A stretch of 10,853 nucleotides of DNA from Holosporaceae bacterium. Its GTDB lineage: Bacteria > Pseudomonadota > Alphaproteobacteria > UBA3830. Below, one piece after another: positions 7,421 through 10,853 of this stretch. A program made the position numbers and the translations under genes. The notes under the pieces are model-generated. The model saw only the letters and a program-made list of their open reading frames with translations, was not told the DNA's origin and did not search any database. The stretch spans positions 1-10,853 of the forward strand of contig JAIRZO010000048.1 of assembly GCA_031267195.1 (NCBI GenBank), in the 5' to 3' direction. Position 1 is the stretch's first letter, and the number at the start of each line of letters is the position of its first letter.

Positions 7421-8769
7421 GCATGAATCAGCAGAAAAACTATTTGATCCATCGCTTTGGATATTTTTTGAAAGCGATTGCGCTGGTTATATCTGTATTT
7501 TCCATGTGCTGTGCATCAGTCACCGATATTTCTACCGATCAACCGGATGAAAACGAACAGAAATGTCATGAATATACCCTAAATAATGGTGTGAAAGTTT
7601 TGCTACACGAAGACTTTTCCATGCCTGTAGTGGTGGTGAGTATCGTTTTTCATGTGGGATTTCGCGATTGCAGAATTCACCAATGCGGTATTCCAGAAAT
7701 AATTGCTGACAATCTTGTGAGCACGAGATTGCATCGATGCTTCTCTGATTTGGGAATTGTATATTCCACCAATAACTCATATGAATGCACATCCCTCACC
7801 GCCAGGATGCAACCAAAGTACATCAAAAATTTTTTTGATCTCGTCGGTGAATTTATTCGCGGCGTATCGCTGGAAAATTTCGAAATTTGCAAAAAACGCC
7901 TGATTATTGCCAATAAACTAGATGCCATTGATCCCTCCTGGATTGTTAACAGTAGTATTATCTTCAGCGTTGCTTTGGCCAATGGAATTCCCAACTATTT
8001 ACCCAATAACAGCGCTATAGATGCCACGACGGAAACGGATGTACTGGAGTTTTTTAGGGAAAAATACAGAGACTGCCCACTGTCCATTGTGATAACAGGA
8101 GCCATCAGTAGCAAAATTTTAATGAAAGCACTTCAGTCTTCCATCGGGAAATTAGCTGATCGAAAATTCCTTAGTGTTTGGGAAAATGGTGCAGCTGAAG
8201 CAAAAGAATTATCTTCCGGCAACAGCAGAGATAGCTCTTTCCGGAAAAATTTTGGCTCAGCTAAAACTATTACCAGACACCTCCGACAAATATCAACATC
8301 CGTTGCCTATTGTCACAATATCCCAACGAATGGCAGTAGCGATGATGATACAAAATTTGCTGATGTGTTTTTGCATGTCTTCCTTAGTGAGGCTGCTATT
8401 GCCCTGGTAAAAACTCGTCTTGTTGAAAGGTTATATAGCCAATATTATTCACCGAATACTTTGGTAATTCGCCTCTTACCGAAAATCTATGATGGCGTTA
8501 GAGATCTTGAAAGAAATTACGAATATTTTCTAAGCACAATGTGCAGTAAAAACTTTTCTCAGGAATTCCTTACGAAGACATCAAAGGCGTGGGGAATAGA
8601 TAAATTAAGGATGTTTTGTGATCTATTGCGAACGAATAAGCAACTGGTAATCAACCATGTGCAGGGAAAAGATACCCAAAGCATATATACATTGGAAGAA
8701 AGAATAAAAGACGCTGATCCAAAACTCATCAATTCATTCGCCAGGCGATATTTTCTTCAAAATTTGTAG
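7396..8769 (+). CDS. Degenerate M16-family protein, third member of the operon, exported
   Basis: 457 residues. It opens with a basic region and hydrophobic stretch (about 20-42) typical of export, then a recognisable M16 N-terminal strand: EYTLNNGVKVLLHEDFSMPV. The zinc motif is absent: the aligned region reads HQCGIPEIIADNLV. A possible remnant of the R/Y region, LVERLYSQYYS, is one residue off the standard spacing, so I do not count it as intact. The middle (around ENGAAEAKELSSGNSR) is low-complexity and linker-like. The start is ambiguous: ATG 7396 has GGAGG only three bases upstream and overlaps the previous gene by 25 bases; ATG 7423 would follow its stop by two bases but has a poor Shine-Dalgarno. 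The conserved reading frame argues against a pseudogene; a scaffold or regulatory role is inference. Confidence 0.78.
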   Translation: MQRKDNSISMNQQKNYLIHRFGYFLKAIALVISVFSMCCASVTDISTDQPDENEQKCHEYTLNNGVKVLLHEDFSMPVVVVSIVFHVGFRDCRIHQCGIPEIIADNLVSTRLHRCFSDLGIVYSTNNSYECTSLTARMQPKYIKNFFDLVGEFIRGVSLENFEICKKRLIIANKLDAIDPSWIVNSSIIFSVALANGIPNYLPNNSAIDATTETDVLEFFREKYRDCPLSIVITGAISSKILMKALQSSIGKLADRKFLSVWENGAAEAKELSSGNSRDSSFRKNFGSAKTITRHLRQISTSVAYCHNIPTNGSSDDDTKFADVFLHVFLSEAAIALVKTRLVERLYSQYYSPNTLVIRLLPKIYDGVRDLERNYEYFLSTMCSKNFSQEFLTKTSKAWGIDKLRMFCDLLRTNKQLVINHVQGKDTQSIYTLEERIKDADPKLINSFARRYFLQNL

Positions 8770-8838
8770 CAAAACCGGATGGAATCTGATGAAGATATTC
8801 TGTATCGCACAAGGAACTGCCCATTCAATAGACTTTTC

Positions 8839-8915
8839 ATATACCCATTCAAGATGAGACTCCGGACTTGGAAAACTGTAATTGCCATGAATTTTCGCCT
8901 TCGAAATCCAGCTTC
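8839..8915. repeat. Second copy (B) of the 77-bp repeat, right inverted arm missing
   Basis: Matches 4564-4640 at 73 of 77 positions in the same orientation. Differences are at the TACTC/TACCC, CCAGA/CCGGA and AAGGC/AAAAC sites. It diverges right after CAGCTTC, where copy A continues to its right inverted arm; here the sequence runs into a small hairpin (TCCAGCT-TCTT-AGCTGGA, 8907-8924) and then IS110-like coding sequence. Together with copy A it brackets the M16 operon as direct repeats about 4.27 kb apart. Confidence 0.85.
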
Positions 8916-8919
8916 TTAG

Positions 8920-9130
8920 CTGGAATTGCAGATTAAAAAAATTGTGGTCGAAAACGTGAAAGAAATCGACGAAGTTCTGCAGTCGGGAAAGGAGATAGGT
9001 ACTCAAACATCAGCGATTCTCATTGGATCATTGCCGGAATTGTGACGCCTTGATAACCGCGAAATTGCGAAGTTAGTTGGATTGGCTCCAACGGCCTGCG
9101 ACAGCGGGAAAATGTCCAAAGAGCGTCATA
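8920..9130 (+). mobile_element. Decayed IS110-type transposase fragment (C-terminal transposase_20 region)
   Basis: The frame starting at 8926 reads a coiled region (LQIKKIVVENVKEIDEVLQS), then IGTQTSAILIGSLPEL, a TGA stop at 9043-9045, and RLDNREIAKLVGLAPTACD continuing to SGKMSKERHI. This matches the helix-hairpin-helix and 'LPELG-LdnreIAaLvGlAP--rDSGk' signature of IS110/IS116/IS902 transposases. The stop falls where the family has Gly, so a GGA-to-TGA change explains it. There is no N-terminal DEDD catalytic domain, and the homology stops at ERHI, where an ATATACTCATT motif begins, so this is a relic and not an active element. Confidence 0.8.
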
Positions 9131-9259
9131 TACTCATTGAGATGGGGAATTGTCTAACTAAAGGGGACTATGCATTCAGCGATGCATGAACATCTTACTT
9201 CAACTACTGTTATTCAACAAATAATGTTAAAAAATCGTCAAAATCGCAAGTTCGCATAT
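9131..9259. other. Non-coding spacer between IS110 relic and GST gene
   Basis: I see no gene here. It begins with ATATACTCATTGAGATG (9128-9144), resembling the left end of the 97-bp repeat (ATATACTCATTCAAGATG), which suggests a junction or a third, fragmentary copy. A short inverted repeat (ATGCAT at 9170 and 9182) is also present. The rest is AT-rich with stop codons in the frames I read. Confidence 0.5.
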
Positions 9260-9928
9260 TTAAAAATCCAACTCACTGTAGTAGGAAACTGGCGCTATAC
9301 CGGGAATTCTATCTCCCAGTATGCTTCTGAAAGATGGACGAGATTTTATTCTGACATACCAGCATTTTACCTGTGGATATTCGTCCCATTTCACCGATCC
9401 AAGATAATCGATGCACGAAATTTGAGCGGCCGCAGCTATATCTGCCAGAGAAAAATCGTTACCGGCCAGCCAGTTCCTTCTGTCCATCTGCCAGGTTATG
9501 TAGTTCATATATTGTTTCATGGCAGCAATGCTATTGCGAATTTTTGAGGAATCCGGAGATGATTTGTTTTCTGTATGCTTTTTAATGACTTTTTCAAAAA
9601 CAACATCTTTTCCTACTTCACAGAAAAACATTCCATTGAACATTGCCATAATGCGACGAGCTTCAGCTTTTTCCTTCTGACTTGACCCCAAGATGCTATG
9701 AGCGCGATGGGTCTGCTCCAGATGCTCCACAATTGCGTACCATCCTTCCAGTAAAGTAGCATCATCCACTAGAGCTGGAATATCCGAGCGCATATGAAAT
9801 TCGGAAAATTTATTATTCCTTTTCCAGGGCATTTCTTGTATAGCTTCATATTCAAGAGATTTTTCGTGTAGATAAATTCTGATGATGCGACAGAAGGCAC
9901 ACAGCGGATAGTGATAAAGTATTCTCAT
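9260..9928 (-). CDS. Glutathione S-transferase family protein
   Basis: 222 residues, normal length for a cytosolic GST. The thioredoxin-fold N-terminal domain (about 1-76) starts MRILYHYPLCAFCRIIRI, with a possible active-site Cys10 or Cys13. The cis-proline glutathione-binding motif IPALVDD is at 50-56. The helical C-terminal domain contains RRNWLAGNDFSLADIAAAAQ and the terminal block KSRPSFRSILGDRIPG ending in YYSELDF. From memory these blocks are characteristic of a conserved alphaproteobacterial GST group often annotated only as 'glutathione S-transferase family'. The substrate is unknown. The usual Glu/Asp-Ser after the cis-proline loop is replaced (LLEGWYAI), so glutathione binding may be altered. 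No clear Shine-Dalgarno precedes ATG 9928. It is divergent from the zinc-ribbon gene to its right. Confidence 0.92.
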   Translation of the reverse strand: MRILYHYPLCAFCRIIRIYLHEKSLEYEAIQEMPWKRNNKFSEFHMRSDIPALVDDATLLEGWYAIVEHLEQTHRAHSILGSSQKEKAEARRIMAMFNGMFFCEVGKDVVFEKVIKKHTENKSSPDSSKIRNSIAAMKQYMNYITWQMDRRNWLAGNDFSLADIAAAAQISCIDYLGSVKWDEYPQVKCWYVRIKSRPSFRSILGDRIPGIAPVSYYSELDF

Positions 9929-9990
9929 TGTTTATAAATCCAAATTATTGTTTCGATATACCAATTACTATGCATAATTCTTCGATGGTG

Positions 9991-9996
9991 TATAAT
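9991..9996 (+). promoter_or_regulatory. Possible -10 element for the zinc-ribbon gene
   Basis: A perfect TATAAT (9991-9996) lies about 80 bases before the start of the rightward gene. The best -35 match is poor (TTACTA at 9965 with a 20-base spacer), so an activator or a different promoter could be involved. Confidence 0.4.
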
Positions 9997-10075
9997 ACTA
10001 CAAAATAGTTTAGACTAGCATCAGCTAAATGATAAGAAATACAGTGTTTCGCATCGTTTGTGGGAGATAATGTTA

Positions 10076-10687
10076 ATGGTTGTCACGTGTCCAACTTGTA
10101 ATAGCAGGTATTCCGTCAAAGACGGAATCATGATGGAAAGCAAGCTAGTTCGCTGTGTCGTATGTGGCACCATGTGGCACTATGTCGCACCCAATAATAC
10201 AACCACAAAGCAATCTCGGGTGCTGGGGATGATGCACTGGACCATATTTTGGTTTGCGGTATTTCTATCAATTTTCTCGCTGTTTTTTGCTAGAAATGCA
10301 ATGATCAGCCTGTGGCCTCCGGTGGCTAGCTTCTACAGAATCATCGGTTTAGAAACCAGTGATGCCCAGAAGAATTTACAGGTCCAGAATGTCTCCAATT
10401 TTTTTGTGCAGGAAAAAGGTAAGTTATACATGAGGCTAAAGGGAGAAATAGTTAATGTATCAGAAAAAGTACAGATATTGCCATGTGTAACAATCTCATT
10501 GAGAAATGAAGAAACAATTGGAGATAGTGGTGCAGATGAAGAACAATGCGTTCCCTTTAAAAAAATATGGACTCATGATATGCATTATAAGAAGATGTTG
10601 CCGAATCAACGGATTGTTTTTGAATCTGAATTGCAGAGTGTTCCCTATCATAATTTGATTTGCGATATAAAACTGGATTCCATGTAA
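10076..10687 (+). CDS. MJ0042-type zinc-ribbon protein with one transmembrane segment (DUF3426-like)
   Basis: 203 residues. The N-terminal zinc ribbon has CPTC (C5, C8) and CVVC (C27, C30), matching the MJ0042 finger found at the start of many alphaproteobacterial single-pass membrane proteins. A transmembrane helix spans about 53-72, followed by the WPPVASFYRIIGLE segment commonly seen after it. A C-terminal beta-rich domain with LKGEIVNVSE resembles DUF3426. The expected topology is zinc ribbon in the cytoplasm and the C-terminal domain in the periplasm. Function is unknown; in alphaproteobacteria such genes often lie near ftsE/ftsX, but none is visible here. Start ATG 10076 was chosen because GGGAG lies nine bases upstream and MVVTCPTC is the typical N-terminus; ATG 10070 and TTG 10058 are alternatives. 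Confidence 0.88.
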   Translation: MVVTCPTCNSRYSVKDGIMMESKLVRCVVCGTMWHYVAPNNTTTKQSRVLGMMHWTIFWFAVFLSIFSLFFARNAMISLWPPVASFYRIIGLETSDAQKNLQVQNVSNFFVQEKGKLYMRLKGEIVNVSEKVQILPCVTISLRNEETIGDSGADEEQCVPFKKIWTHDMHYKKMLPNQRIVFESELQSVPYHNLICDIKLDSM

Positions 10688-10853
10688 TCCATACGAATCG
10701 TGTAAGTGTAATAGTGGCAGAATGTGTGTACATAGATTGAGATCTCTACACTCGGCCAACTTTTTTCTGTTTTTATGGAGCAATCCCTCACTACCTCATC
10801 TCTTGCATTTTATCATCTCTTCCTCTCCATATAATTTTTCTCTTCTTTATATC
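10688..10853. other. Terminal non-coding stretch, pyrimidine-rich
   Basis: No gene seen. The last 100 bases are strongly T/C-rich on the plus strand. A weak hairpin GTGTA (10727-10731) with TACAC (10746-10750) precedes AACTTTTTTCTG and might serve as a poor terminator for the zinc-ribbon gene, but the stem is only five pairs. The window ends before the next gene. Confidence 0.4.

Noticed and set aside
8734..9006. Minus-strand frame across the end of the third M16 gene, repeat B and the IS110 relic
   Set aside because: It spans three unrelated sequence blocks, so it cannot be a single evolved gene; its product has no recognisable motif.
9170..9547. Plus-strand reading frame opposite the GST gene
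   Set aside because: It overlaps the antisense of a clearly conserved GST and shows no family features.
1..10853. tRNA, rRNA or CRISPR features
   Set aside because: No T-loop-like GGTTCGAAT patterns in a cloverleaf context, no rRNA-like blocks, and no regularly spaced short repeats were seen by eye.

Overview
The window looks like a bacterial chromosome segment, most likely from an alphaproteobacterium. A host-associated Holosporales/Rickettsiales-type lineage is my inference. The pointers are an rplJ leader and rplJ-rplL of alphaproteobacterial type, a GST whose closest remembered relatives are alphaproteobacterial, an MJ0042 zinc-ribbon/one-TM protein, a secreted DUF2608 HAD protein (a family common in intracellular bacteria), tandem M16 peptidase genes, and decayed IS material. 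No taxon-defining marker such as 16S is present, so the order-level call is tentative.

Layout. (1) 1-1816, minus strand: dedA followed by rarA, the latter cut by the left edge. Both appear to be read from a promoter at 1869-1897. (2) 1817-2256: a divergent control region with back-to-back promoters and an L10-type leader. (3) 2257-3190, plus: rplJ and rplL, ending in a hairpin. The usual rpoB does not follow. (4) 3383-4246, plus: an exported HAD-fold DUF2608 protein. (5) 4247-4710: a weak terminator candidate, a possible orphan minus-strand ORF, and a 97-bp palindromic-ended repeat. (6) 4711-8769, plus: three tightly packed, overlapping M16 metallopeptidase-family genes, each with an apparent signal sequence. 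(7) 8770-9259: a second copy of the repeat and a decayed IS110-type transposase fragment. (8) 9260-9928, minus: a glutathione S-transferase family protein. (9) 10076-10687, plus: a zinc-ribbon, single-TM protein. The tail to 10853 is non-coding as far as I can see.

The most interesting unit is the M16 operon. The first protein carries the zinc site (HFLEH plus downstream Glu) but has lost the C-terminal Arg/Tyr pair. The second lacks the zinc site but keeps the Arg/Tyr pair. The third keeps the fold signature but seems to have neither. This is the division of labour known for hetero-subunit M16B peptidases, with an extra degenerate third member. The operon is bracketed by two direct copies of a 77-bp repeat (73/77 identical), with an IS110 relic beside the right copy. 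Base composition also steps down near 4250: hand-counted 60-base lines give 52-57% G+C at 301, 2701 and 3901, against 35-37% at 5701, 6601, 8461 and 9781.

Three genes in a row near the left end (rarA, dedA, rplJ) appear to use non-ATG starts (TTG, GTG, GTG).
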